Below, piece after piece: positions 16,377 to 24,572 of a stretch of DNA of 33,701 nt (position 1 is the stretch's first letter; each line of letters starts with the position of its first letter). The stretch lies in the NCBI GenBank assembly GCA_017479885.1, contig JAFVBR010000011.1, forward strand, positions 1 to 33,701, written 5' to 3'. A program made the translations under genes and the position numbers. Under the pieces are notes generated by a model. It was not told the origin of the DNA. It did no database searches and was given only the letters and a program-made list of their open reading frames with translations. The DNA comes from Paludibacteraceae bacterium. GTDB taxonomy: Bacteria; Bacteroidota; Bacteroidia; Bacteroidales; Paludibacteraceae.

Positions 16377-16856
16377 ATGATTCAACGTATTCAAACCCTC
16401 TATCTGACAATAGTAGTAATATCTGGTACACTTCTATGCTTCTTCGCGCCGGTTGATTTCATATCTCCTGAGAATGCGGAGAACTATCGTGAGCTAAGTA
16501 TGACCTTCACGGGTGTGTATGACATAACCAACAGGGCAATGCCGGTAAGACTTATGAATACGGTGTCTCTGTCTATAATCTCAGTAGTGATACCTCTGAT
16601 AGCATTAGTCAACATATTTCTATTCAAACGCCGAATTCTGCAGGCGCGCATCAATGTTGTCAATGTGGTATTATGTCTTGGCTGGTATGCCATTTATGCC
16701 GTTTACATTTGGTTTGCCAAAGAAAATTTCTTTGTGGAATGGTATATGACCCCTTGGGCAGCGATACCTCTTGTCAACCTTGTATTGACTCTGATGGCGA
16801 CACGTGCCATCCTCAAAGACGAGGCATTGGTGCGGGCAGCTGACCGACTCAGGTAG
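16377..16856 (+). CDS. DUF4293 family four-helix membrane protein
   Basis: The 159-aa protein starting MIQRIQTLYL has four predicted membrane helices, roughly at residues 5-25, 56-80, 93-112 and 122-145. It ends with a charged cytoplasmic tail. The MIQRIQTLYL opening and the layout match the DUF4293 family of Bacteroidetes, whose function is unknown. An upstream in-frame ATG at 16332 lies inside the promoter's -7 box and cannot be used by this transcript. It is divergent from valS and followed after about 90 nt by the TonB receptor gene, which has its own promoter. Confidence 0.85.
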   Translation: MIQRIQTLYLTIVVISGTLLCFFAPVDFISPENAENYRELSMTFTGVYDITNRAMPVRLMNTVSLSIISVVIPLIALVNIFLFKRRILQARINVVNVVLCLGWYAIYAVYIWFAKENFFVEWYMTPWAAIPLVNLVLTLMATRAILKDEALVRAADRLR

Positions 16857-16888
16857 CGCGTGCGAGTTAACAGTTAACAGATATAGAC

Positions 16889-16919
16889 TTGCGTGTTTGC
16901 CGTAAAAGCAGTACTTTTG
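16889..16919 (+). promoter_or_regulatory. Promoter of the TonB receptor gene
   Basis: TTG (16889-16891), 20 nt, TACTTTTG (16912-16919). A 7-bp hairpin ttgctat-ccg-atagcaa (16923-16939) sits at the predicted transcript start, 10 nt before the ATG at 16949. No cobalamin riboswitch fits in this short leader. Confidence 0.7.
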
Positions 16920-16948
16920 CAGTTGCTATCCGATAGCAATATTTCTAT

Positions 16949-18991
16949 ATGTACAAATCATTTTTCAAACAAACCACTTTCCGCTTCCGCAGATTCAGCA
17001 GGAAGGCATACGCGGCATTTGCTTCTATGCACAAGCAAGTAAGCATAGGTCACGTAAGCCGTTTGATAGCTGACAAAGAACTGCTTAAAGCGGGTAAGGC
17101 GGTAGCTACAACTTTTATGTCTGTAGTTGCTTCTGCCGTTCTCTATGCAGAAGAATTGCCGCCAGAAGGCACGCTTGACCCCACACTGCTTCAGTTGGAA
17201 GAAGTGAGTGTGACAGGTCAACGAAGCCAATTTCAATCGGATCAATTCCGATTAGTCACCAACATTTCTTCATCCGAGATTAGTCTCCTGCCTGTTCATA
17301 CGGCAAGCGACTTGTTGAAGTATATTCCCGGCATTGACCTTCGTGAGCGCGGTGCATCGGGTGTGCAGTCTGACCTCACTATGCGCGGAGGCACGGGTCG
17401 TCAGGTGAAGATATTGCTCAACGGAGTGGACATTACCGATCCGCAGACCGATCACTATTCGATGGACCTGCCTGTAGATGCGGAGATGATAGAGCGCATA
17501 GAAGTGCTTCAGGGCACGAACTATGCACTTGACGCTTTTTCCGGGGCGATAAACATCATCACCAAACAGGCCTCCGGCCATTCAGATGCCGCACGCTATG
17601 ATATTTCGGGTTCGCTTGCCGCCGGAGAATACGGCTATGTGAATCCACGGTTGTCGGCGCTGATAAGCAGGGGAGAATGGTATATCAATGCCGGTGCGTC
17701 CTACAACCGCTCCTCGGGTTACATGGCAGATACTGACTATAAGATTGCCAATGCTTATGTTCAGACTGCATGGCGAGGGTTGAGCTTTCAGGCAGGAGCA
17801 CAATTCAAAGATGCAGGAGCCAACTCGTTTTATACAGTGAAGTATCCCAATCAGTTCGACCAAACCAGAACGCTGATTACTTCGCTCAGTTATACCCACA
17901 ATTGGGGAGGGTGGAACCTGCAGGGGAATGTGTACTACAGAGCCCATTTCGACCGCTTTCACACCTATAGGAATGGAGTTGATATTGAGGGCAATGCGGC
18001 GCCTGAGTGGTATAAAGGTCCGAATCTTACATGGACTCACACTACCGGTGCACACATACAGGGCGGTTGGAACAACGATTGGACAAAAACAACGGCAGGA
18101 ATAGATCTGCGCGATGAACTGATTGAGAGTACAAGTCTTGGGGACCATAATCGGATAAATCTGCGCTATTTTCTGGAAGAACGTCTTTATTGGAACATTC
18201 TTTCCGTTGCAGCAGGTGCAAGCGGAACTTGGAATTCTCAGTTCGGACATGATTGGGCACTCGGAGTCAATCTGGGTGTACAGCCGATAAAGGATTTGGA
18301 TATATTCCTGAATTTCAACCGTGCAATACGTATTCCGACTTACACCGATTTGTATTATCATACTGCCACTCAGTCAGCCGATGAGAATACACGTCCGGAG
18401 AAAGCATTGCAACTGGAACTGTCACTTAAATATCAGTGGCAGCATCTGTATCTCAATGCTTCCGGTTTTTACCGTTGGGGACGCGATATCATTGACTGGG
18501 TGAAAGACCCTTCAACTGAAGTTACAGTATGGCAAAGCACTAACCACTCGAAGGTGGATGCAGCCGGTGCAGAAGCAACGATAGGAGTCCGGGGCTATGA
18601 ATGGTTGAAGAAAGTGGAACTGAGTTATGCCTTTACCAATGTAAGTGCAGATGCCGGCGACCTGCTTTCACTCTATGCTCTCGACTACCTTCGCCACAAA
18701 GCGGCATTGCGCATCGAACACAAAATATATAAAGGATTCGGAGCTACATGGTGCCTGCGCATGGAAAAACGCGAGGGCGAATATACCTCAATGGATGGTA
18801 CGGTAGAGAACTACAACCCGGTAGTGCTTCTCGATGGTGGCGTATATTGGGCTAATCAGATGCTGAGAGTAAGTATCGATGCCCGCAATATGACCAATAC
18901 CAAATATGTTGACATAGGAGGAGTGGTGCAACCACAGCATTGGGTAAGTGCCAAGGTGACATTTAACCTTACAAACAACAAACAAAATTAA
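16949..18991 (+). CDS. BtuB-like TonB-dependent outer membrane receptor
   Basis: The 680-aa protein has a plug domain (about 85-205: EEVSVTGQR, LLKYIPGIDLRERG, DLTMRGGTGRQVKILLNGVDITDPQ, IERIEVLQGTNYALDAFSGAINIIT). A C-terminal 22-strand-type barrel ends in aromatic-rich strands. The plug matches the BtuB/colicin I receptor type rather than SusC, because no CarboxypepD-like domain precedes it. It should import a scarce ligand such as a corrinoid or metal chelate with TonB energy; the ligand is not predictable. The hydrophobic signal core sits unusually late, at about 51-66, after a basic, aromatic-rich extension (RFRRFSRKAYAAFASMHK). The gene is monocistronic with a strong terminator. Confidence 0.9.
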   Translation: MYKSFFKQTTFRFRRFSRKAYAAFASMHKQVSIGHVSRLIADKELLKAGKAVATTFMSVVASAVLYAEELPPEGTLDPTLLQLEEVSVTGQRSQFQSDQFRLVTNISSSEISLLPVHTASDLLKYIPGIDLRERGASGVQSDLTMRGGTGRQVKILLNGVDITDPQTDHYSMDLPVDAEMIERIEVLQGTNYALDAFSGAINIITKQASGHSDAARYDISGSLAAGEYGYVNPRLSALISRGEWYINAGASYNRSSGYMADTDYKIANAYVQTAWRGLSFQAGAQFKDAGANSFYTVKYPNQFDQTRTLITSLSYTHNWGGWNLQGNVYYRAHFDRFHTYRNGVDIEGNAAPEWYKGPNLTWTHTTGAHIQGGWNNDWTKTTAGIDLRDELIESTSLGDHNRINLRYFLEERLYWNILSVAAGASGTWNSQFGHDWALGVNLGVQPIKDLDIFLNFNRAIRIPTYTDLYYHTATQSADENTRPEKALQLELSLKYQWQHLYLNASGFYRWGRDIIDWVKDPSTEVTVWQSTNHSKVDAAGAEATIGVRGYEWLKKVELSYAFTNVSADAGDLLSLYALDYLRHKAALRIEHKIYKGFGATWCLRMEKREGEYTSMDGTVENYNPVVLLDGGVYWANQMLRVSIDARNMTNTKYVDIGGVVQPQHWVSAKVTFNLTNNKQN

Positions 18992-19018
18992 TCGGATAAA
19001 TAATTAATCGGATAGCAA

Positions 19019-19055
19019 AGTCCGACCAAGATTGATTTCTTGGTCGGACTCTTTT
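19019..19055 (+). terminator. Terminator of the TonB receptor gene
   Basis: A perfect 12-bp stem agtccgaccaag/cttggtcggact (19019-19030 with 19039-19050) with an 8-nt loop is followed by cttttatctt. It lies between convergent genes; read on the minus strand there is no T-run, so it serves mainly the plus strand. Confidence 0.9.
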
Positions 19056-19088
19056 ATCTTAAAAGTAAGTTAATCTACAGAATGATTA

Positions 19089-21998
19089 CTACAAATCCAT
19101 GGGCGAGAATATTTTCTCTTTGGCAATCTTCTTTGTCTTGCCATATTTCGATTCAATTGACTTGATGTCAATCAACTTGGGGTCTCCCATGATGGCAACA
19201 ACTATATTCTTTCCCTGCAGGTTGTCCTTGTAGAACTGATTGATGCTTTCAAATGTTATATGTCTGATTTTCCTTACTTGCGTGATAGCCGGATCATGCT
19301 TGTAGCCAAAACGCATCCAGCTTGCGTATGTCTCGCTTTTGCGCCTCATTGAAGGTTTGTTCGAGAGAACTGACTGGCGAAGATAAGTCTTTATCCGCTC
19401 GGTGTTCTCAGTGTTCTGAGGCATATCTTTCACCAGACTCAAATATACATCCACCACGTCTGCCACTTTGTCCGACTGAGTGCCGACATAGCCATAGTAT
19501 ATTGTGTTCCTGCCTTGCTGTTGCGGAGTTATAAATCTGCCTGTCGCTGTGTATGCCATTGAACGTTTCTCCCTTATCTCGTTCATGATGATACCGGAGA
19601 AACTGCCGTCGAAATACTCGTTGAATGCCATATAATCCACATCTTGCTCAATAGAGTAGGGCTGTCCTTCCACGAAGAACCACACTTTTGCCTGCTGCAT
19701 GTCTCTGTTCGGCAGGAAGAATATCATCGGTTTGTCATATTGCTCGCGCTCTCTTGTTACCGGCGAATTGGTAGGTGTGGCACCGTCTTGCATTGGCAAG
19801 TGGTCTATAATCAGACTCTTGGCACTATCGGCTGGCAACTTGCCGACGTAGTGGATTTCAAGTTCGTAGTTGAGCGCCTTGTGGAACTGAGCCGAGAGTT
19901 GGGAGGCTGTCATATCCAGCACTTGCTTCATTGAAGGACGGTCAACAAATGTAGAGCGGTTGCCATATAAAACGTAAGATGAGAAAGCACTCGCTTGCAT
20001 GTCAATATTCTTTTTCTCTGTCGTGCGCTGCGAGTACTCCATACCCTTGATGCGGTTGAGTTGGGCGTTGTCGTCGGCAGAGAAGTCCGGGAATAGCATG
20101 TGCAGGTTTACAAGTGAGATTATCTCCGCCAGTTTATCTTCGTTACCAGTTATGTCAACATACATCCAGCTATCATCAACAGAGTATGAGCATTTGCCTC
20201 CCAACTGAGCCAATTCCATGCGGAACTCGTCGGAAGTCTTACCGGGTTTGCCTTGCAGACCGGCAAGGTTCATCAGGGGGACTGCATACTTGAGCAGTGG
20301 CAATTCTTTGGTGCCGACTCCATATTTCAAACGGATACTGAAGATGTCGTTCTTCGTGTTTTTGGTCGAGAAGATATGTATGTTCCGATACAGGTTATCC
20401 ATATCCACTTCTGTGAAATCGCAGAATATCGGTTGCACCTTGCCTGACGGAATATTCTGGAAGTCTTCGTAATAAGCGGAAGTACCGATAGGGGAGTCAA
20501 GTGGTTTTATTTTCGGTTTACTCAGTTTGTCTTTTTTGGGATTTCCTTCTGCAATATCGAAATACATGTGCGGGGCGCTAAGATACTTCTTGGCAATGCG
20601 CATCACATCTTCTTTAGTGTAGTATTTTGTCGCTTGCATTTGTTCCAGCACCTTTTCCAATGTCTGATTGTATGCAAAGCATGATATGAGCAGATTGGTC
20701 TTGTTATATGCATGTTCAAGCAGCAGTTCGTAGTCTTGTCTGTAGCTCTCGCGAACTGTCTCCAGCAGTTCGTCTGCAAAATTACCGTTAATGAGGTTCT
20801 CTATCTCTTTTTCTACCAGCTGTTTGGTTGACTTCTGATTTATATATGCCCCGCTTTCTGGGTCATACATCGGCACTGCGGCTATCTCTACACGTCCTCC
20901 GTCTCTGCGTGTGTCGCTTGCTGCTACGGCATACATTACTTTGCCATTCATTGCAAGGCGGTCTAATAGTCCTACCGACATATCGTTGCTAAGCAGCGAG
21001 AGGGCAAAATCAAGCAACTGCTCGTCTTCATGCCCCGCAGGAATACCTTTCCATACCCATACCGACTCAGGCATATCGGCAAGGCGGGCTGTATATGACT
21101 CGTTCTTGCTGAACTCGGTGTTGTCCACACTCTTTCTTTCTGGCAGAGGCTTACTTTCAAGACGAGAAAAAGTCTTCTCTATCAGAGGCCTTACTTCCTC
21201 AGTGTTGAAATTTCCTACGAGTATAAGCGCCATGTTGTTTGCAACATACCATGTGTTGTAGAAATTGATAAGTTGTCTCAGTTTCGGGTTCTTCAGGTCT
21301 TCAGGATATCCTATTATGTCGCGGGAATAAGGATGACCAGCCCAGATTATCTTATTTACAAACTCCTGAACATGTGTCTCGTTGTCGTCCTGATACATAT
21401 TATATTCCTCAAACACATTCTCCAATTCTGCCTGGAAAGAGCGAAAGACAGGGTTAATTAACCGGTCAGAGTAAAGAGTAAGCCAGCGCTCCATCTCATA
21501 CGAAGGAAAAGTGTTGAGATACACGGTCATGTCATAACTGGTGAAAGCGTTCAACCCTTCTCCGCCGATACCTTGCACCAAGTTGGAAAACTCGTCAGTA
21601 GCCGTATATTGTGCCGAGGCGAGTGATGCTTCGTTTATCTTCTGCTGAATCTGCACGCGCTGTTTCTCGTCTTGTGTTTGGGCAAGTTCGTCGTATAGAC
21701 TGAGAATCTGCTCGTAGTATGGCTTCTCTTTCTCCCAATCGAGAGCACCTATCTTGTCCGTACCCTTGAAAAGCATGTGTTCCAGATAGTGGGCTAAACC
21801 GGTAGCAGTCTCCGGCTCATCCAACGAACCGGCACGGGTTACGGTGAAGCCATACACGTCGGGCTGGTCGTGGTCTTCCCACAGATATACGGTTAACCCA
21901 TTGTCCAAAGTGTAGGTGGAAAAGCCTTCCGGTAGTTGAGCAAAGGCTTTGATAATTATTGCAAGAAGAGCAATAAATGTAAAAAGAATACGTTTCAT
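19089..21998 (-). CDS. Secreted M16-family zinc metallopeptidase (two-domain, pitrilysin/PqqL-like)
   Basis: The 969-aa protein has a cleavable signal peptide (about 1-20, ending KAFA-QLPEG). The inverted zinc motif HxxEH is at residues 70-74 (HYLEH), with catalytic Glu73. The third ligand is likely Glu198 in ENVFEEYN, which follows the family E-x6-E spacing. A second, inactive M16 half follows from about residue 520 to the end, as in full-length pitrilysin-like enzymes. It probably degrades peptides in the periplasm. It lies 58 nt after tdh on the same strand with no clear promoter between, so it may be read through from kbl-tdh. Downstream it converges on the TonB gene. Confidence 0.93.
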   Translation of the reverse strand: MKRILFTFIALLAIIIKAFAQLPEGFSTYTLDNGLTVYLWEDHDQPDVYGFTVTRAGSLDEPETATGLAHYLEHMLFKGTDKIGALDWEKEKPYYEQILSLYDELAQTQDEKQRVQIQQKINEASLASAQYTATDEFSNLVQGIGGEGLNAFTSYDMTVYLNTFPSYEMERWLTLYSDRLINPVFRSFQAELENVFEEYNMYQDDNETHVQEFVNKIIWAGHPYSRDIIGYPEDLKNPKLRQLINFYNTWYVANNMALILVGNFNTEEVRPLIEKTFSRLESKPLPERKSVDNTEFSKNESYTARLADMPESVWVWKGIPAGHEDEQLLDFALSLLSNDMSVGLLDRLAMNGKVMYAVAASDTRRDGGRVEIAAVPMYDPESGAYINQKSTKQLVEKEIENLINGNFADELLETVRESYRQDYELLLEHAYNKTNLLISCFAYNQTLEKVLEQMQATKYYTKEDVMRIAKKYLSAPHMYFDIAEGNPKKDKLSKPKIKPLDSPIGTSAYYEDFQNIPSGKVQPIFCDFTEVDMDNLYRNIHIFSTKNTKNDIFSIRLKYGVGTKELPLLKYAVPLMNLAGLQGKPGKTSDEFRMELAQLGGKCSYSVDDSWMYVDITGNEDKLAEIISLVNLHMLFPDFSADDNAQLNRIKGMEYSQRTTEKKNIDMQASAFSSYVLYGNRSTFVDRPSMKQVLDMTASQLSAQFHKALNYELEIHYVGKLPADSAKSLIIDHLPMQDGATPTNSPVTREREQYDKPMIFFLPNRDMQQAKVWFFVEGQPYSIEQDVDYMAFNEYFDGSFSGIIMNEIREKRSMAYTATGRFITPQQQGRNTIYYGYVGTQSDKVADVVDVYLSLVKDMPQNTENTERIKTYLRQSVLSNKPSMRRKSETYASWMRFGYKHDPAITQVRKIRHITFESINQFYKDNLQGKNIVVAIMGDPKLIDIKSIESKYGKTKKIAKEKIFSPMDL

Positions 21999-22056
21999 AA
22001 TAATTGTAATTTATACCTGATTGCAAAAAAAATTATATCCGGTTTATTTATATTAA

Positions 22057-23082
22057 TCACCATTCAAGCAAAACCTTGCCGCATTGACCGGTTTCCATAA
22101 GGTCGAATGCCTTTTGGTAATCGTTGAAGTGGAAGCGGTGTGTGATGACCGGTGAGAGATCAAGTCCGCCAAGCAGCATTTGCTCCATCTGGTACCATGT
22201 CTCCCACATGCGGCGACCCGTGATACCCTTGATTGTAAGTGCATTGAAGATTACATCAGACCAATTGACCTTTGTATCGGAAGGAAGAATACCCAACTGG
22301 GCGATGTTGGCACCTTTATACATGTGCTGTATCATGTCGTTGAATGCAGATGGTGCTCCGGACATCTCTAACCCGACATCAAAACCCTTGATTCCCAGTT
22401 GCTTCATTGCGTCGTCAACTGTTTCTCCCTTTGATGCATTAACAGTAAGTGTGGCTCCCATGCGCTTCGCAATGTCTAACCGAAGAGGATTGAGGTCGGT
22501 CACCACCACATTCTTCGCACCGGCGAACCGGCATATTCCGGCAGCCATTGTTCCTATCAGTCCGGCTCCGGTAATCAATACATCCTCGCCAAGCAGAGGG
22601 AAGGCAAGAGCTGTATGAGTGGCATTGCCGAACGGGTCCATGATTGCTGCAAAATCGTCAGGAATGGAGTCCTTCAGTTTAACGATGTTGCTCTCCGGAA
22701 TAGTTACGTACTCGGCAAAAGCCCCGTCTTTCCCGAATATGCCGACAGACAATGAGTTCTCGCAAACATGCCCCATACCTCTGCGGCAGTTTCGGCAATG
22801 ACCGCAGACTATATGTCCTTCTGCTGTAACCCGTTCACCGACGTGAACATTTCTTACACCTGCGCCCGTTTCTACCACGGTGCCTACAAATTCGTGTCCC
22901 ATAGTATATGGCGGGCGGCAGTGAGTCTGACTCCACTCGTCCCATTTGTACATGTGGAGGTCTGTGCCGCAGATTGCTGCTTTTTTAACTTTGATAAGAA
23001 CATCGTTTACTCCTACCTCTGGCATAGGAACGTCCTCCATCCAAATGCCGCGTTGAGCATGGCGTTTTACAAGAGCTTTCAT
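22057..23082 (-). CDS. tdh: L-threonine 3-dehydrogenase (zinc, NAD-dependent)
   Basis: This is a 341-aa medium-chain dehydrogenase with the residue numbering of E. coli Tdh: catalytic zinc ligand Cys38 (AAICGTDLH) and GHE at 62-64. The structural zinc cysteines are 93, 96, 99 and 107, and the Rossmann motif is GAGLIGTMAAG. It oxidises L-threonine to 2-amino-3-ketobutyrate. The adjacent upstream gene is kbl, which converts that product with CoA to glycine and acetyl-CoA. The pair is the classical threonine degradation pathway, and this context makes the assignment much firmer than dehydrogenase family membership alone. Confidence 0.96.
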   Translation of the reverse strand: MKALVKRHAQRGIWMEDVPMPEVGVNDVLIKVKKAAICGTDLHMYKWDEWSQTHCRPPYTMGHEFVGTVVETGAGVRNVHVGERVTAEGHIVCGHCRNCRRGMGHVCENSLSVGIFGKDGAFAEYVTIPESNIVKLKDSIPDDFAAIMDPFGNATHTALAFPLLGEDVLITGAGLIGTMAAGICRFAGAKNVVVTDLNPLRLDIAKRMGATLTVNASKGETVDDAMKQLGIKGFDVGLEMSGAPSAFNDMIQHMYKGANIAQLGILPSDTKVNWSDVIFNALTIKGITGRRMWETWYQMEQMLLGGLDLSPVITHRFHFNDYQKAFDLMETGQCGKVLLEW

Positions 23083-23120
23083 AAGTATGCAATTATAAAA
23101 TGAATATCTAAAATTATAGC

Positions 23121-23149
23121 AGTAGAGACATGCAAATGATGTCTCTACT
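23121..23149 (-). promoter_or_regulatory. Intercistronic hairpin between kbl and tdh
   Basis: A perfect 11-bp stem (agtagagacat/atgtctctact, 7-nt loop) lies in the 73-nt gap between the two genes of the operon, starting 6 nt after the kbl stop. On the minus strand it is followed by gctataatttta, which is only partly T-rich. It may act as a partial terminator or an mRNA-stabilising element that sets the ratio of Kbl to Tdh. Confidence 0.65.
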
Positions 23150-23155
23150 TTGATA

Positions 23156-24355
23156 CTACTTCAGTACCCCGAGTTTTTTTCCGACTTTTACGAATGCTTC
23201 CACACCTTTGTCCAATTGTTCTTGCGTGTGTGCCGCACTTACCTGAACGCGTATTCTTGCCTGTCCTTGAGGAACAACAGGATAATAGAATCCGGTCACA
23301 TATATTCCTTCCTCCTGCAGAGCTGCTGCAAACTCTTGACTCAGACGAGCATCATAGAGCATTACCGCACATATCGCCGATTGGGTAGGCTTGATGTCGA
23401 ATCCTGCTGCCTGCATACGGCTGATGAAGTATTCGGTATTGCTGTGAAGACGGTCTTGCAGAGTATTGTCGCGCGTAAGAAGCTCGAATGTTTTAAGTCC
23501 GGCAGCGGCAATCATAGGTGGAATGGAGTTGCTGAACAAATATGGACGTGAGCGCTGGCGTAGCATGTCAATAATCTCTTTCTTACCGGTAGTGAACCCG
23601 CCTACAGAACCGCCGAATGCCTTACCAAGAGTACCGGTGATTATCTCCACTTTGCCTCTCAGGTTGTATAGTTCTGTCACACCATGACCTGTTTTGCCCA
23701 CTACTCCTGCCGAGTGACTCTCGTCAACCATGACAAGTGCATTGTACTGCTTTGCCAACTCGTATATCTTGTCGAGCGGGCACACATTGCCGTCCATAGA
23801 GAATACGCCATCAGTAGCAATGATGCGGAAACGCTGTGCCTGTGCCTTCTTCAGTTGCTCCTCCAAGTCTGCCACATCGCCGTTTTTGTATCTGTATCTG
23901 ACTGCCTTGCATAAACGTACTCCGTCGATAATGCTGGCATGGTTGAGCGCATCGGAGATTATTGCATCCTGGTCTGTCAGCAAAGGTTCAAACAAGCCTC
24001 CGTTCGCATCGAAACATGCGGCATAGAGTATGGTGTCTTCTGTTCCGAAGAAGTCGCTGATGGCCTGCTCAAGTTGCTTGTGAGTGTCCTGTGTGCCGCA
24101 GATGAAACGCACGGACGCCATCCCGTAACCTCGTTCATCCATGCGGTCTTTAGCCGCTTGAATGAGCTCCTTGTTGTCGGCAAGTCCGAGATAGTTGTTG
24201 GCGCAAAAGTTGATTACTTCTTTCTCTTTGCCGGCGGCAGTCACTTTGATGCCGCTTGACTGAGGAGTGATGATAACACGCTCGTTCTTGTAGAGACCAG
24301 CCTCTTTGATTGACTGCAGCTCTGACTGCAGATGTTTTTGAAAATCGGTGTACAT
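23156..24355 (-). CDS. kbl: Glycine C-acetyltransferase (2-amino-3-ketobutyrate CoA ligase)
   Basis: This is a 399-aa PLP-dependent alpha-oxoamine synthase. The PLP lysine is Lys245 in TGTLGKAFGGS. Asp211 and His214 in VDESHSAG contact the cofactor, and CANNYLGLADN (51-61) is the typical substrate-side motif. It cleaves 2-amino-3-ketobutyrate with CoA to glycine and acetyl-CoA, in a complex or tandem with threonine dehydrogenase, which follows in the same operon. Related family members (BioF, HemA, SPT) are excluded by the closeness to Kbl and the tdh neighbour. The promoter is about 75 nt upstream. Confidence 0.96.
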   Translation of the reverse strand: MYTDFQKHLQSELQSIKEAGLYKNERVIITPQSSGIKVTAAGKEKEVINFCANNYLGLADNKELIQAAKDRMDERGYGMASVRFICGTQDTHKQLEQAISDFFGTEDTILYAACFDANGGLFEPLLTDQDAIISDALNHASIIDGVRLCKAVRYRYKNGDVADLEEQLKKAQAQRFRIIATDGVFSMDGNVCPLDKIYELAKQYNALVMVDESHSAGVVGKTGHGVTELYNLRGKVEIITGTLGKAFGGSVGGFTTGKKEIIDMLRQRSRPYLFSNSIPPMIAAAGLKTFELLTRDNTLQDRLHSNTEYFISRMQAAGFDIKPTQSAICAVMLYDARLSQEFAAALQEEGIYVTGFYYPVVPQGQARIRVQVSAAHTQEQLDKGVEAFVKVGKKLGVLK

Positions 24356-24431
24356 GGTATGATGTATTATATTGAATTAGTATAATTGTCCGTTTTGCCT
24401 GTTCTCTGTTCTGAATTCTGTTTTGGGCATA

Positions 24432-24463
24432 CAAAGGTAGTGCAATATTTTTGATTTTACAAG
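24432..24463 (-). promoter_or_regulatory. Promoter of kbl-tdh
   Basis: Minus strand: CTTG (24463-24460), 20 nt, TACCTTTG (24439-24432). It is back to back with the plus-strand promoter of the C10 protease at 24491. Confidence 0.8.
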
Positions 24464-24490
24464 AATATAGATAGATTTCTCATGACAAAA

Positions 24491-24522
24491 TTTGTGCCAG
24501 TCGTTTTTTTTATATACCTTTG
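24491..24522 (+). promoter_or_regulatory. Promoter of the C10 protease gene
   Basis: TTTG (24491-24494), exactly 20 nt, TACCTTTG (24515-24522). The leader to the ATG at 24573 would be about 45 nt. Confidence 0.85.
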
Positions 24523-24572
24523 CGCTCCCTAAAACAACTAAAGAGACCAATTGATGAAATTCAAGAAATAAT

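Noticed and set aside
16860-16948. Possible cobalamin riboswitch before the BtuB-like receptor
   Set aside because: The promoter leaves a leader of only about 25 nt with one small hairpin, which is far too short for a cobalamin riboswitch.
17582-18361. 259-codon ORF antisense to the TonB receptor
   Set aside because: The opposite strand encodes a clear outer membrane receptor; the antisense frame has implausible Cys-rich composition and no family resemblance.
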